This document shows, piece by piece, positions 52,251 through 61,719 of a DNA stretch of 64,000 bases. Both the position numbers and the translations under genes were made by a program. This DNA is from MWCO01 sp964488865. Lineage in GTDB: Bacteria; Myxococcota_A; Polyangia; Polyangiales; Polyangiaceae. Every line of letters starts with the position of its first letter. The stretch's first letter is position 1. A model generated the notes under the pieces. The model searched no databases, was not told where the DNA came from, and saw nothing but the letters and a program-made list of their open reading frames with translations. Where the stretch lies: the NCBI GenBank assembly GCA_964488865.1, contig CAZAWR010000005.1, forward strand, positions 1-64,000. The letters run 5' to 3'.

Positions 52251-53452
52251 TGGAACACGCAGCGCATCCCCACAAACTGAAGGACCCGGGCAAGGTCAAG
52301 CTCCCGTCCTGGTACTTCGGCCTCGCTGGTGTGCTCGCCGTCGTCGGCTTCGGAACCTTCGCCTGGGCCCTCGGCCAAGACGCGCACAGGGCGTGGGGAA
52401 GCTACCTCATCGGCTTCTTCTTCTTCCTGAGCGTGGCCCTGGCCGGCGCTTTCTTCGTGGCCGTCAATTACCTCACGTCCGCCGGATGGAGCGTTGCCGT
52501 GCGACGCGTCCCCGAGGCCATGACGGCCTTCCTCTTGCCCGCGGCAGTGCTCGCCGTCGGCGTGTTCTTCGGGTCCCACGAGCTGTACCACTGGGCCCAC
52601 GAAGGCGTCACGGACACCGACATGCTTCTGCTCCACAAGGCGCCCTACCTCAACATGACCCGCATGGGCATCTTCGTGGCCGTCGCCTTCGTCATCTGGA
52701 TCGTGCTCATCGGCTGGATTACCGCCAACTCGCGCCAGCAGGACAAGACGGGCGAGTCGAAGCTCACCCGGAAGAACACGTACCTGTCCGCCGTGTACAT
52801 GTTGCTCTTCGCGCTCACGTTCTCGACGGTTGGCATCGACTTTCTCATGTCCCTCGAACCCCACTGGTTCTCCACGATGTGGGCCGTTTACCTGTTCGCC
52901 ATGCTGATGCAGGTCGGCTACGCGACCATGGTCTTGTCGGTCGTGCTGCTCCGCCGAACGGGCAAGCTGGACGCGTTCGTCAACGAGGGGCACGTTCACG
53001 ACCTGGGCAAGATGATGTTCGCCTTCACGGTCTTCTGGGCCTACATCGCGTTCAGTCAGTTCTTGCTCATCTGGTACGCGAACTTGCCCGAGGAGACCGC
53101 GTTCTACTTGAAGCGCCTCGACCACGGCTGGGCGTACGTCTCCCTCGCGTTGCCCCTGCTCAAGTTCGTGGTGCCCTTTCTCATCCTTCTGCCTCGAAAC
53201 GCCAAGCACAATCCCGCTGTGCTCATCCCGCTGTGCATCTGGATCTTCCTGGTCACCGCCATGGAGTACTACTGGATCGTGATGCCTGCCGTGACCCATC
53301 ACGGCCCCCAGGTCCCTTGGGTCGAAGCCCTCGTGTTCTGCGGCTTCCTCGGCGTGTTCCTCGGGGCCTACGGCTTCGCCCTCTCCCGCCACGGCATCGT
53401 CCCCATCAAGGACCCCCGCCTCGCCGAGTCGGTTCATCACCACTTGGTCTGA
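52250..53452 (+). CDS. actF: ActF, second NrfD-like membrane subunit of alternative complex III
   Basis: 400 residues from the ATG at 52250, sharing one base with the actE stop. About ten membrane helices. Family segments: GFFFFLSVALAGAFFVAVNYLTSAGW, LFALTFSTVGIDFLMSLEPHWFSTMWAVYLF and AYIAFSQFLLIWYANLPEETAFY, with His residues in SHELYHWAH. ActF is shorter than ActC and is thought to lack or modify the quinol site. It ends the operon; 128 bases follow before the next gene. Confidence 0.94.
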   Translation: MEHAAHPHKLKDPGKVKLPSWYFGLAGVLAVVGFGTFAWALGQDAHRAWGSYLIGFFFFLSVALAGAFFVAVNYLTSAGWSVAVRRVPEAMTAFLLPAAVLAVGVFFGSHELYHWAHEGVTDTDMLLLHKAPYLNMTRMGIFVAVAFVIWIVLIGWITANSRQQDKTGESKLTRKNTYLSAVYMLLFALTFSTVGIDFLMSLEPHWFSTMWAVYLFAMLMQVGYATMVLSVVLLRRTGKLDAFVNEGHVHDLGKMMFAFTVFWAYIAFSQFLLIWYANLPEETAFYLKRLDHGWAYVSLALPLLKFVVPFLILLPRNAKHNPAVLIPLCIWIFLVTAMEYYWIVMPAVTHHGPQVPWVEALVFCGFLGVFLGAYGFALSRHGIVPIKDPRLAESVHHHLV

Positions 53453-53580
53453 ACAGGATCGCTACCGGCGGACGCAGACCTGCTTGTGTTCGGTTTCACC
53501 GTTCCGTGTTTCCGTGACCTTGTAGCGCTCGCGCTCCGATCCCTCGCGCGCCCCGTCGCTCGTTTTGCTAGCATGCCGCC

Positions 53581-54783
53581 ATGGTGCAGCTCCTGCACGT
53601 GGACCCCGACGAGTTCCTCGTCGACACCTTCCGTCTCGGCAAAAAGATTTACCTCAGCGGCTTCCGACCCAAGCACGCTATCTCCCTGTGGCGTGGAGGT
53701 ACGCCCGTCGGCCTCGGTGTGGACGCCTTCTTCCGAAGCCGAGGGCTTCGCATCAACCACACCACCATCGCCACCGACTCGTACGTGGGCATCTCGCAGC
53801 AGGCCGAGGTCACCGTCAAGAACCTCGAGCACCTCGTCCAGGTCGTTTGCCCCGAAGACGGCCTTCTCATCATCGATGACGTCTACGAGTCCGGGAACAC
53901 CATCCGACGCGTCGTCGAACTGCTCCGACAGAAGGCGCGAGCCAACGCGCCGAGGGACATCGTGGTGGCGGCCGTGCACACCAAGCCGGGGCGAAGCTCG
54001 TACCACGAGCTGCCGGTCATCGCCCTCGAGGAGATTCCGGACGACGTATGGATCGATTATCCGCACGAGCTTGCGGACCTCGTAGACCCAGCGGATCCGG
54101 ATGATCGTCGCATTCGGGAGAAGGACGAGGACATCTGGCGCATCTTGCGGAGTGGCCCGTCCGCGCGCTCGGAGGTGGAGCCGAAGGGGCCTTACACGTA
54201 CTTCACGCCGCGCGAGATGCTTCTGGACTGCGTACGGCTGGGCGTCAACATCGCCCACGACCAGAGCTTCCGACCCGACTTCATTGTCGCGCTCTGGCCC
54301 GGAGGGGTGAGCGCGGGTCTCCCCTTGCACGAGGTGTACAAGTACTTCCAAGCGAAGGCTGGGGGCGGGGGCAAGGCCCCCGATCACATCAGTGTCAACA
54401 CCTACCCCACGCGCCTGAGCTACCGGACCCAGATCCTGGGGTTGCACTACCTCGAGGACCACATCAACAAGGACGACAACATCCTCATCGTGGACACGAC
54501 CTTTCGTGCGGGGCGTCTGGTGAATGCGGTCGTGGCGAATCTCAAGGAGGCGCTGCGGCGCAATCTCGATCACGATCGCGTGCGGGTCGCTTCCGTCTAC
54601 TACAACCCCGACGATCGAAGCACGTGGACCGTCCGCCCCGATATCCGCCGTCCCGATTACTACCTCAGGACCGTGCGCAACGAGGTCATCTACCCGCAGA
54701 GCGTGCACAACCTTCCGAACCCGCACCACGACCTGGCCACGCTCAATCCTGCCCTCTGGCGCGTGCTCTACGAAGAGGACTAG
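53581..54783 (+). CDS. Tandem phosphoribosyltransferase-like protein
   Basis: 400 residues with two type I PRTase-like domains. In the first (residues ~1-170) the PRPP-binding loop is IIDDVYESGNT (97-107) with the expected two Asp, and the family pattern ISLWRGGTPVG. In the second (~195-400) the equivalent is LIVDTTFRAGR (302-312), where the second acidic residue and the Thr/Ser of the loop are changed, and VALWPGGVSAG is the upstream match. So the first site may bind PRPP and the second likely not. The closest named relatives are archaeal/bacterial hypoxanthine/guanine PRTase-like proteins; the base is unknown. Its stop codon lies in the stem of the CTAG-bounded hairpin that follows. Confidence 0.78.
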   Translation: MVQLLHVDPDEFLVDTFRLGKKIYLSGFRPKHAISLWRGGTPVGLGVDAFFRSRGLRINHTTIATDSYVGISQQAEVTVKNLEHLVQVVCPEDGLLIIDDVYESGNTIRRVVELLRQKARANAPRDIVVAAVHTKPGRSSYHELPVIALEEIPDDVWIDYPHELADLVDPADPDDRRIREKDEDIWRILRSGPSARSEVEPKGPYTYFTPREMLLDCVRLGVNIAHDQSFRPDFIVALWPGGVSAGLPLHEVYKYFQAKAGGGGKAPDHISVNTYPTRLSYRTQILGLHYLEDHINKDDNILIVDTTFRAGRLVNAVVANLKEALRRNLDHDRVRVASVYYNPDDRSTWTVRPDIRRPDYYLRTVRNEVIYPQSVHNLPNPHHDLATLNPALWRVLYEED

Positions 54784-54813
54784 ACCCAGATCAAGCGCTC
54801 CGCTGCTTTGGGT

Positions 54814-54817
<4 letters not shown>
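54780..54817. repeat. CTAG-bounded hairpin block
   Basis: CTAGACCCA (54780-54788) pairs with TGGGTCTAG (54809-54817), nine perfect base pairs, around a 20-base loop. The block closely matches the reverse complement of 29128-29167. It begins at the stop codon of the PRTase gene and could end transcription, although no T-run follows. Its right CTAG is shared with the next element. Confidence 0.65.
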
Positions 54818-55252
<435 letters not shown>

Positions 55253-55256
<4 letters not shown>

Positions 55257-55486
55257 TACCGTGTGCCCGAAGTGAGTACCGGGATCGCACTCCGGAGAAC
55301 CACAGGGGTCGCAGAAGGCACAGAAGGGTGTGTACGGAGTTGGGTGGTGCGTGTTGCCCCTGGCTCCGCCCGTTCCTGGTTCTCTGTTCCGTGTTCCGTG
55401 TTCTCAGCTCCTAGTTGATGTCCGTCATCCGTCCATTGTCGAAGCCTGGCCTCAACCCGGTAGGGACTTCGGGCACGCAGCACTGG
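55253..55486. mobile_element. MITE-like element family 1, copy 2
   Basis: A ~226 bp core nearly identical to 21398-21621, flanked by CTAG (55253-55256) and CTGG (55483-55486). It begins in the same CTAG that closes the family 2 element. The inverted ends carry GTGCCCGAAGT. It stops 12 bases before the PilZ gene's stop codon. Confidence 0.7.
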
Positions 55487-55498
55487 GACTGAACCTGG

Positions 55499-55903
55499 TC
55501 AGGCTTGGCGCGGAGGGTCGGGCGTCTTGAACAGGCCCAGCTTGGCCTGCCGTTCGGCGAGGGCCTTGATCTCTTCCTCGTACTCGGACGCTGGCTCGTC
55601 GAACTCGACCGCCACGCTGAAGGACCATAGGGTGCTGCCGTCGCCCCAGGGCTCCACGCGCACGACGTTGCCCATGGCGATGCCGGGCTTGTCGGGGTTG
55701 GGCGTGATGTAGAGGCTGAGGCGTACACGGTCCCCCACGTCAGGGCGAGCCCGTGTGAGGAGTCTTGCACCGGTGATGCTCAAGTCGCGGATGATCGCGG
55801 AACGGGTCACGCCCCCGTCCTCGATGTACGCGGGGAAGCATGCCAGGTGTCGAGGTTCGCGTCGTCGGTCCTGATTTGAGCTGTCGGGGTTGTTGTCTGC
55901 CAT
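55499..55903 (-). CDS. PilZ-domain protein
   Basis: 134 residues. The c-di-GMP-binding motifs are present: RRREPRH near residue 13 (RxxxR) and DLSITGARLL at about residue 41 (D/NxSxxG). The rest fits the PilZ barrel (GDRVRLSLYI, WSFSVAVEFDEP) followed by a short helical tail. Stand-alone PilZ proteins act as c-di-GMP effectors in motility, polysaccharide export or signalling; the partner here is not evident. Confidence 0.88.
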   Translation of the reverse strand: MADNNPDSSNQDRRREPRHLACFPAYIEDGGVTRSAIIRDLSITGARLLTRARPDVGDRVRLSLYITPNPDKPGIAMGNVVRVEPWGDGSTLWSFSVAVEFDEPASEYEEEIKALAERQAKLGLFKTPDPPRQA

Positions 55904-56056
55904 CGTGAGCTCCTATCGGTCGAGGGCTCAACCGAAGCCCCCCCGGGGCGAAGGGTAGTTGTACACTTTGTGCGCGCGGCTTGCCAGCGTTCTGGGATTC
56001 GGGACGGGGGGAGCCTATGCTACTTTCCTCTCGCCCGGTGCGAGACGGTGGACCCC

Positions 56057-56512
56057 ATGCGAGCACCTCGCAGGATTTCGGTGGCAGGCCGGATCGCGAC
56101 GCCGAACCGGCTCGTGAGCCCGTGGACGGGCACGCGCGCGGCGGCCTTCCACGTGACGTTCCGCTCACCGGCGGGAGAGGTGGTCACGCGGGTGCTGGGC
56201 GACAGCCTGATCGTTCACTGCAAGGTGGGAGGAATCCGGGTGGACGTGCGGACGGCGAGGTTGCTGTTCTTGCACCCGGCCTCGGCGCGGGGGGTTCCCA
56301 CGGAATCAGGCGGGGATTTCGCCCCATTCGTGGGCATGGACTTCGTGGAAGGGCCGCTGCCGCATGGGGCTCGCGTCCATCTTTCGGCGCGGGTGCAGTT
56401 GGACCCCTTCGCCCGAGACGCCGACGCGGGTTCCGCATGGATGACCTGCCCGGCCACGGGGGACGTGACGCTTACGCTGCTCGATGATCCTGTCGTGCGC
56501 GCGACGCCGTGA
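56057..56512 (+). CDS. Hypothetical protein with beta-rich fold
   Basis: 151 residues from the ATG at 56057. The N-terminus RRISVAGRIATPNRLVSPWTGT resembles a recurrent motif in uncharacterised Myxococcota proteins in which SPxTGxxAAAFHV-type segments begin a beta-sandwich. No signal peptide or membrane helix. Divergent from the PilZ gene; its stop codon abuts the stop of the next, opposite gene. A longer start at 55970 is possible. Confidence 0.55.
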   Translation: MRAPRRISVAGRIATPNRLVSPWTGTRAAAFHVTFRSPAGEVVTRVLGDSLIVHCKVGGIRVDVRTARLLFLHPASARGVPTESGGDFAPFVGMDFVEGPLPHGARVHLSARVQLDPFARDADAGSAWMTCPATGDVTLTLLDDPVVRATP

Positions 56513-57193
56513 TCACTTCCGCTTCTGGGCCGGGTACCGAGCCAGCACACCAATGACGTAGCGGGTGTGATCGTGGGGGATGTTCTCCCAGTCCGGTGCT
56601 TCCAGCGAGCGCTGCACGCAGGCGATCACGGGCTTCGCCTGCGCCTTGCTCAGCGTACCGCTGCGACCCGCGAAAAGGCGGGTCGTTCGCCGCTTGTGGT
56701 CGACCTCGAGGGCGAAGCTGATGCTTTCGTTCCGCGGTTGTTCGGGCACGCAGTCCGCTCCTTGGACCACCGCTTTGACCAAAGCACGCTCGAAGAAAGG
56801 CTGCCTGTCACACTGTTCGGGAGGCGTGCGCCCCGGCCCTGGCCGCTGGCATGCGTCGACCCAGACTTTGTCGACGGATAGCTGCTCCGTGGTGACCTTC
56901 ATGTCGCCCGACCCAGCGAGGACCAGCGCCAGGGGATCCATCGACGCAGCACCCCGGACGACGCCGCTCATCACGGGTTGCGGAGTCGCGACCTTCACGT
57001 CGTGCCGGCGCCACGCGAACAGGGCGCCTGCGATCAGCACCAGCGCTGTCAACCCGCCGAGAACGGCAAGGATGCGTCTCTGCGTTGGCGAAAGTCTAGC
57101 AGCCGTATCGAGCGGGGCTCGCAGGTAGGACGGTGCCGGCTGCGAAGGTGGGATCCCTCGCCCCAGCCATCGCGGAGGCTTCTCGGCAGGCAT
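56513..57193 (-). CDS. Single-pass membrane protein with AgmX/PglI-like C-terminal region
   Basis: 226 residues from the ATG at 57191-57193. A Pro-rich cytoplasmic start, then one membrane helix at about residues 42-62 (ILAVLGGLTALVLIAGALFA). The periplasmic ~160 residues carry paired Cys (VDACQRPG, EQCDRQ, ADCVPE, IACVQRSLEAPDW) and end in beta strands. The IACVQ...LEAPDW ending recalls the C-terminal domain of AgmX/PglI-type myxobacterial motility proteins, but this is only a pattern match. Convergent with the previous gene. Confidence 0.55.
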   Translation of the reverse strand: MPAEKPPRWLGRGIPPSQPAPSYLRAPLDTAARLSPTQRRILAVLGGLTALVLIAGALFAWRRHDVKVATPQPVMSGVVRGAASMDPLALVLAGSGDMKVTTEQLSVDKVWVDACQRPGPGRTPPEQCDRQPFFERALVKAVVQGADCVPEQPRNESISFALEVDHKRRTTRLFAGRSGTLSKAQAKPVIACVQRSLEAPDWENIPHDHTRYVIGVLARYPAQKRK

Positions 57194-57426
57194 GCTCGTG
57201 GCCGGGATGGAACCACGAACGCTCTCCGGAAGGAAATCAATCTGGGCCGAAGACAGGGCGGAAACGCTGCGGAAGAAGGGGACGACGGGATACCGAAGAG
57301 GTGTCCGCCGCATGATGCGGGCCCGATGCCCAGTCTGCGGCTCCCCATTCCCCAGCCCGGAGGGCAGCTATCTGGTACGCTTCGGTCATCGGCCGCCACC
57401 AGCGGTCACCTTGCCCGGAGGATCGA

Positions 57427-59499
57427 ATGCGACGCTGTACCATCGCGGAAGTCTTGGGCCGTGCGCGGCTCCCCCTGTTTGGATTCCTTGGTGCCGTGGT
57501 GTTCCTCGCCGCGTGCGGTGGTTCGGACGACGGACCCGACCAGAAAGGGTCGGGTGGCACCGGGGGCAGTGATGGTGGTGTGTCGGGAAAGGGCGGCACG
57601 GGCGCCACCGGAGGCACGGGTGGATCCGGCGGGACGTCTGGCGGCGCAGGAACGGCGGGCACCGGAGGCGATGGCGGGACAGGGGGAACCGGGGAAACCG
57701 GAGGCACAGGAGGAAGCGGGCCAGGGTGCTCGTCGGATGACGACTGCTCAGGCACGCCGCTGACGCCGTTCTGCTCGGCGGAGGGATCGTGTGTCGCATG
57801 CGAGTCCGGGGTGGCGGCCCATGCGTGTGAGGGCGGACTCGTTTGTTGCGACCACACCTGCGTCGACACGTTGTCCGACATGGCGAACTGCGGGGCGTGC
57901 GGCAGCGCGTGTTCGCTCGCGAACGCGGACGCCACTTGCACCATGGGCCAATGTCTGATCGAGAGCTGCACGGACGGGTTCGCCGATTGCGACGGTGTGG
58001 CCGGCAACGGGTGCGAAGCCAGTTCGGGAGGTTGCTCGTGTGTGCCCGGGGATGTGGTCCCGTGCTACTCGGGGACTCCGGGTACGCAGGACGTGGGACC
58101 GTGCAAGGGGGGGACGCGGACTTGCAATGGGGCGGGCACGGGTTGGGGGGGGTGTGAGGGCGAAGTCCTGCCAGCGCCTGACTCGTGCTTGAACACCATC
58201 GATGACAATTGCGACGGCGTCGTGAACAACGGGTTCCCCAACGCGTCGGGTTGCCTGTGCTTGCCGGGGGAAACCCAGTCCTGCTACTCCGCGCCGCCGG
58301 CCACGTTGAACGTGGGGACGTGCGCGGCAGGACAAGCAACGTGCCTTCCTTCCGGGACGGGGTCGGGTCTCTGCCAGGGTGAGGTCGTGCCCAAGACCGA
58401 GATCTGCGGCAATGGGCTCGACGAGAACTGCAACGGGACGCCGGACGAATCGCCCGATGATGACGGCGACGGGTGGACGGTATGCGACGGGGATTGCTGC
58501 GACATGGTGGGCACGACGTGCAGCACGCCGGGCCTCGTGAACCCGGGAGCCGTCGAGGTGACGGGTGACGGGGTGGACAACAACTGCAACGGGCAAATCG
58601 ACGAGGCCCCCGTGGCAGCGTGCAGCACGGGGGAGAAGTTCGCGGCGACGACAGCGTGGGACTTGCTCAACGCGATGGAGATTTGCCAGACGTCGACCGC
58701 GGGAAGCTGGGGGGTCGTGGGCACTCCGGTCGTGTCGCGGGCGAACAGTACGGGTGCGGGGACGGTGAGCAACCTGCAGGTGGGCGTGTCGGCGCAGTTC
58801 GGCACGGATGCTTCGAACCTTCCAAGGTTCGGCTCGAACTTCGCGGTGCTCTCCTCGGGGCGCGCGCGCGACGGGAACGATCCGGACCCCACGACGGGGA
58901 TGACCTATACCTACGTGAATGGGACGCCGCCTGCGGACTTCGTGGCGCCCCACGGAGGCCAGCTGCCGTCCACGGGCGCCGGCTGCCCGAACGGGAGCGG
59001 CGCGAACGACTCCGTGATGTTGGACGTCCAGCTGAAGGTCCCGACCAACGCCAACTCGTTCTCGTTCCAGTTCCGGTTCTTCTCGCAGGAGTACTGGACG
59101 TATACCTGTACAACTTTCAACGACTTCTTCATCGCGATGCTGGACTCCACCTGGCTGCCGGGGCCGGGGCAGACGGCGATCCCGGCGGACAAGAACATCT
59201 CCTTCGACGCGAACGGCAACTACATCAGCGTCAACAGCCAGCAGTTCTTCACCGTCTGCCCGCCGAAGGCAGGGTATCCGTGTTCAGACGGGACGGCAGG
59301 TCTGAACGGAACCGGCTACACGTACGGACCGGGAGGCGGAACCGTGTGGCTCACCACGACGTCCCCGGTCGTGCCAGGCGAGACGATCCGGCTCCGGTTC
59401 GCCACGTGGGACACGAGTGACATGCTCCTGGATTCGATCGTGGTGATCGACAACTTCCGCTGGAGCGCTCAGCCCTCTGGCGGTCCCGTCACCGAGTGA
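57427..59499 (+). CDS. MopE-motif lipoprotein with choice-of-anchor-like C-terminal domain
   Basis: 690 residues, GGAGG six bases upstream. The signal ends in a lipobox (VVFLAAC). A Gly/Thr/Ser linker (to about residue 95) precedes Cys-rich units (CGACGSACSLANADATC, CSCVPGDVVPCYSG). Two or three MopE-like metal-binding motifs follow (NTIDDNCDGVVNNG, DENCNGTPDESPDDDGDGW, GVDNNCNGQIDE). The C-terminal ~290 residues resemble a choice-of-anchor-type beta-sandwich (FSFQFRFFSQEYWTY...FNDFFIAMLDS, LRFATWDTSDMLLDSIVVID). Likely surface-exposed; MopE in methanotrophs binds copper, which is only suggestive here. Confidence 0.78.
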   Translation: MRRCTIAEVLGRARLPLFGFLGAVVFLAACGGSDDGPDQKGSGGTGGSDGGVSGKGGTGATGGTGGSGGTSGGAGTAGTGGDGGTGGTGETGGTGGSGPGCSSDDDCSGTPLTPFCSAEGSCVACESGVAAHACEGGLVCCDHTCVDTLSDMANCGACGSACSLANADATCTMGQCLIESCTDGFADCDGVAGNGCEASSGGCSCVPGDVVPCYSGTPGTQDVGPCKGGTRTCNGAGTGWGGCEGEVLPAPDSCLNTIDDNCDGVVNNGFPNASGCLCLPGETQSCYSAPPATLNVGTCAAGQATCLPSGTGSGLCQGEVVPKTEICGNGLDENCNGTPDESPDDDGDGWTVCDGDCCDMVGTTCSTPGLVNPGAVEVTGDGVDNNCNGQIDEAPVAACSTGEKFAATTAWDLLNAMEICQTSTAGSWGVVGTPVVSRANSTGAGTVSNLQVGVSAQFGTDASNLPRFGSNFAVLSSGRARDGNDPDPTTGMTYTYVNGTPPADFVAPHGGQLPSTGAGCPNGSGANDSVMLDVQLKVPTNANSFSFQFRFFSQEYWTYTCTTFNDFFIAMLDSTWLPGPGQTAIPADKNISFDANGNYISVNSQQFFTVCPPKAGYPCSDGTAGLNGTGYTYGPGGGTVWLTTTSPVVPGETIRLRFATWDTSDMLLDSIVVIDNFRWSAQPSGGPVTE

Positions 59500-59518
59500 A
59501 AGTCTGAACCACCCCCCA

Positions 59519-60946
59519 TCACCTTGCGTCGTGCGGAAGGCTCCCCCTCGGCGCTCTCAAGTAGAAGTACGGCGTGTGCAGCATCAGGTTCGACACCCGT
59601 GACATGTAGATGTCCGCGTACCGCTCCACCTGGCGAGCCAAGTGGCTCTTGTCGTTGCCCGCCCGCATGAGCAGTCCCCACCGCGCGTTCACCAGCTCCA
59701 CCGCCTCCCGCGCCAGCGGCGCGATCTGCTCGTCGAGCGCCGTCATCTCTTTGCGAAGCTCCTGAAGTCGCGTCTTGATCTCCGCGACGGACGACGGCGG
59801 GCGCGGACCGTACCCTGCTTCCTCCCGCTGGAGCGCAAGACGCAAGAACGCGTGTTCGCGCTCCCGCACCTCCTTTTCCTCCATCCGGTGCGTGAGCTCT
59901 TGCTGCTTGCGTTTGAACCCTTCGAGGGCGAGCAGCTCGTCTTCCATCTCCCGGATCACCAGCGCCGTACGCCATCGGAACAGGCTCTTGGACGCGTGCA
60001 CGTCCGCGAAGATGTGGTCCCCGATGAACAGGAATTCCTCCCCTGACAGCCCGAGATCCGCCTCCACCTGCCGCGCGCTTCCCCCGAGGTACGTCCCCCC
60101 TGTCTCGATCGGCTTCGTCAGCGGTCGAAGCAGCCCATCCTCGTCGACCACCTCGAACGCCGGCGCCCGGCTCGTGAAGAAGTCCGGCTTGCGCGACGAC
60201 ACAATCACGATGTCGAACATGTCCCGCCACGTCATCCCGTCGGGCAGATGACGATCCAATGCGTATCGCATGATCGCCCTCGTGTAGTCCCACTCCGAGT
60301 TGGTGATCAGCAGCAGCAGTTTGCCCGCCCGCTTGAGATCGAGCAGCGTGAGCGGGAGGTCTGCGTCGTGCTCCACGAACCTGTCGGGGTCCGCGACGAT
60401 CTCGCGCTTCAGCTCTCCTTCCATGTGCGTGGCGTCCATGTGCTTACGGATTTGCCGTCGCAGGTCGCCGTAGCCCATGACCCCCTTGACCACTCCCGCG
60501 TCCAGCAGTTCCACGAGCTGCCCGTACAGACACGCCTCCGACAGCGAGAAGAAGGTGTTCATGAACACCCATCGCGGTGCGGCCAGGTCCACCTGTACGT
60601 CTCCGTAGACGCGGCGCTGCCCCTCGAAGGGCAGCATCTGCGTGCCGTGGCTCGCGCGACGGATGAACCCGAAGCGATCCGCCTTGACCACGTTGCCGAG
60701 CTCCTGGTCCACCACCAGACCCCGCGTGAACAGGGTCGGGTCGAACCGGAGCCCGGCCACGGGCCAGCCCTCCGCTTCCAGGCGCCCGCGCGCGTACTCG
60801 TAGGCTCGACCCTCCCACTCGTTCACGTGGTAGTGAATCAACGTGTAGTCCATGTCGAATCCCACGGCACGGATGCTCTTCATGTTCAGCGTCCGGTTGC
60901 AGAAGATCCGTCGGGCCGGGGACGAGAAGTCGGCGAAGCTCTCCAT
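59519..60946 (-). CDS. HAD-superfamily cytosolic 5'-nucleotidase
   Basis: 475 residues from the ATG at 60944-60946, chosen because RRIFCNRTLNMKSIRAVGFD is the conserved start of the family. HAD motif I is FDMDYTL with Asp31 and Asp33, motif II is LLLITNS, and motif IV is FLFIGDHIFADV. The length and the HTTFMNTFFSLSEA-like region (WVFMNTFFSLSEACLYGQL) fit the purine (IMP/GMP) 5'-nucleotidase family. A long helical insertion at about residues 340-420 is Glu/Arg-rich and coiled-coil-like. Soluble. It would adjust nucleotide pools. Convergent with the lipoprotein gene at 57427. Confidence 0.9.
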   Translation of the reverse strand: MESFADFSSPARRIFCNRTLNMKSIRAVGFDMDYTLIHYHVNEWEGRAYEYARGRLEAEGWPVAGLRFDPTLFTRGLVVDQELGNVVKADRFGFIRRASHGTQMLPFEGQRRVYGDVQVDLAAPRWVFMNTFFSLSEACLYGQLVELLDAGVVKGVMGYGDLRRQIRKHMDATHMEGELKREIVADPDRFVEHDADLPLTLLDLKRAGKLLLLITNSEWDYTRAIMRYALDRHLPDGMTWRDMFDIVIVSSRKPDFFTSRAPAFEVVDEDGLLRPLTKPIETGGTYLGGSARQVEADLGLSGEEFLFIGDHIFADVHASKSLFRWRTALVIREMEDELLALEGFKRKQQELTHRMEEKEVREREHAFLRLALQREEAGYGPRPPSSVAEIKTRLQELRKEMTALDEQIAPLAREAVELVNARWGLLMRAGNDKSHLARQVERYADIYMSRVSNLMLHTPYFYLRAPRGSLPHDAR

Positions 60947-61122
60947 GCAGACCGTGTAGAGGAACCGACGCCCCGCGGCAACGGCGGCTTGTAGGACGCT
61001 GACTGTACGGGACGGGCTTGGCGGTGGACTTCCTCGCGCGGGCTGGGGCATGATGCCGGCGGCTTGTTGCCGAGAGATCCGCTCATTGCTTAGGTCCGGT
61101 TCGGGACCGCGAAGGAGACCCC

Positions 61123-61476
61123 ATGATGAGGAACGCGAAGCATGTCACGACGGCTGTGCTGGCGATGTTGGCGCTGGCTTTGGCAGCCTGCTCGGACGAC
61201 GACGACGACGGCGGCGGAGAGAAGGGGGCCGCCGCGGCCCAGTGCGACGCGCTGGTGAGCAAGATCTGCGACAAGCTGGCGCCTTGCGAGTCCATCTCGA
61301 AGTCGGAGTGCGTGAGCCAGGCCAACCAATCCTTCGCCAATCAGTACGGTGACACGTGCGACGGTGCAGACCAGGTTGGCCCCACGTACGACCAGTGCAT
61401 GACGGACATGGATGGGTACACCTGTAGCGGGAGCCTTCCTGCGTCCTGCAACAACGTGATCTTGTACCAGCAGTGA
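61123..61476 (+). CDS. Small Cys-rich lipoprotein
   Basis: 117 residues; a second ATG at 61126 is equally likely. The signal ends at Cys23 (AMLALALAAC), then an acidic Asp/Gly stretch. The mature part has six or more Cys (QCDALVSKICDKLAPC, KSECVSQ, DTCDGA, DQCMTDMDGYTC, ASCNN) in a spacing common to small myxobacterial lipoproteins of unknown function. AAGGAG lies six bases upstream. Confidence 0.7.
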   Translation: MMRNAKHVTTAVLAMLALALAACSDDDDDGGGEKGAAAAQCDALVSKICDKLAPCESISKSECVSQANQSFANQYGDTCDGADQVGPTYDQCMTDMDGYTCSGSLPASCNNVILYQQ

Positions 61477-61539
61477 GCGGTCGTCTCGTCCTCGGCTAAG
61501 GGTCCCGCAGCCCGCGCACCCCGTTGCGACGGCCAGCCC

Positions 61540-61708
61540 GCTGCAACAGGTGGCGCTGCCTTGCCAGGCGGACGTGACCTGCGGCCTTCACTGGTGCAAC
61601 GTGGTGGCCGGCCGATGCTCCTTTCCTTGCCAGACCCACGACGACTGTCAGGCGGGGAGCAAGTGCCTCGCTCCGGTGTGCGTGCTGGCGGGAGTGCTAC
61701 CGCAGTAG
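61540..61708 (+). pseudogene. Remnant of a Cys-rich exported protein
   Basis: In one frame the sequence reads VALPCQADVTCGLHWC, then CSFPCQTHDDCQAGSKCLAPVC up to a TAG at 61706-61708. This is the EGF-like pattern of exported myxobacterial proteins. No start codon with a signal peptide is found upstream, so the 5' part appears lost. It lies between a lipoprotein gene and a convergent gene. Confidence 0.45.
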
Positions 61709-61719
61709 GCCCCGTCGGG

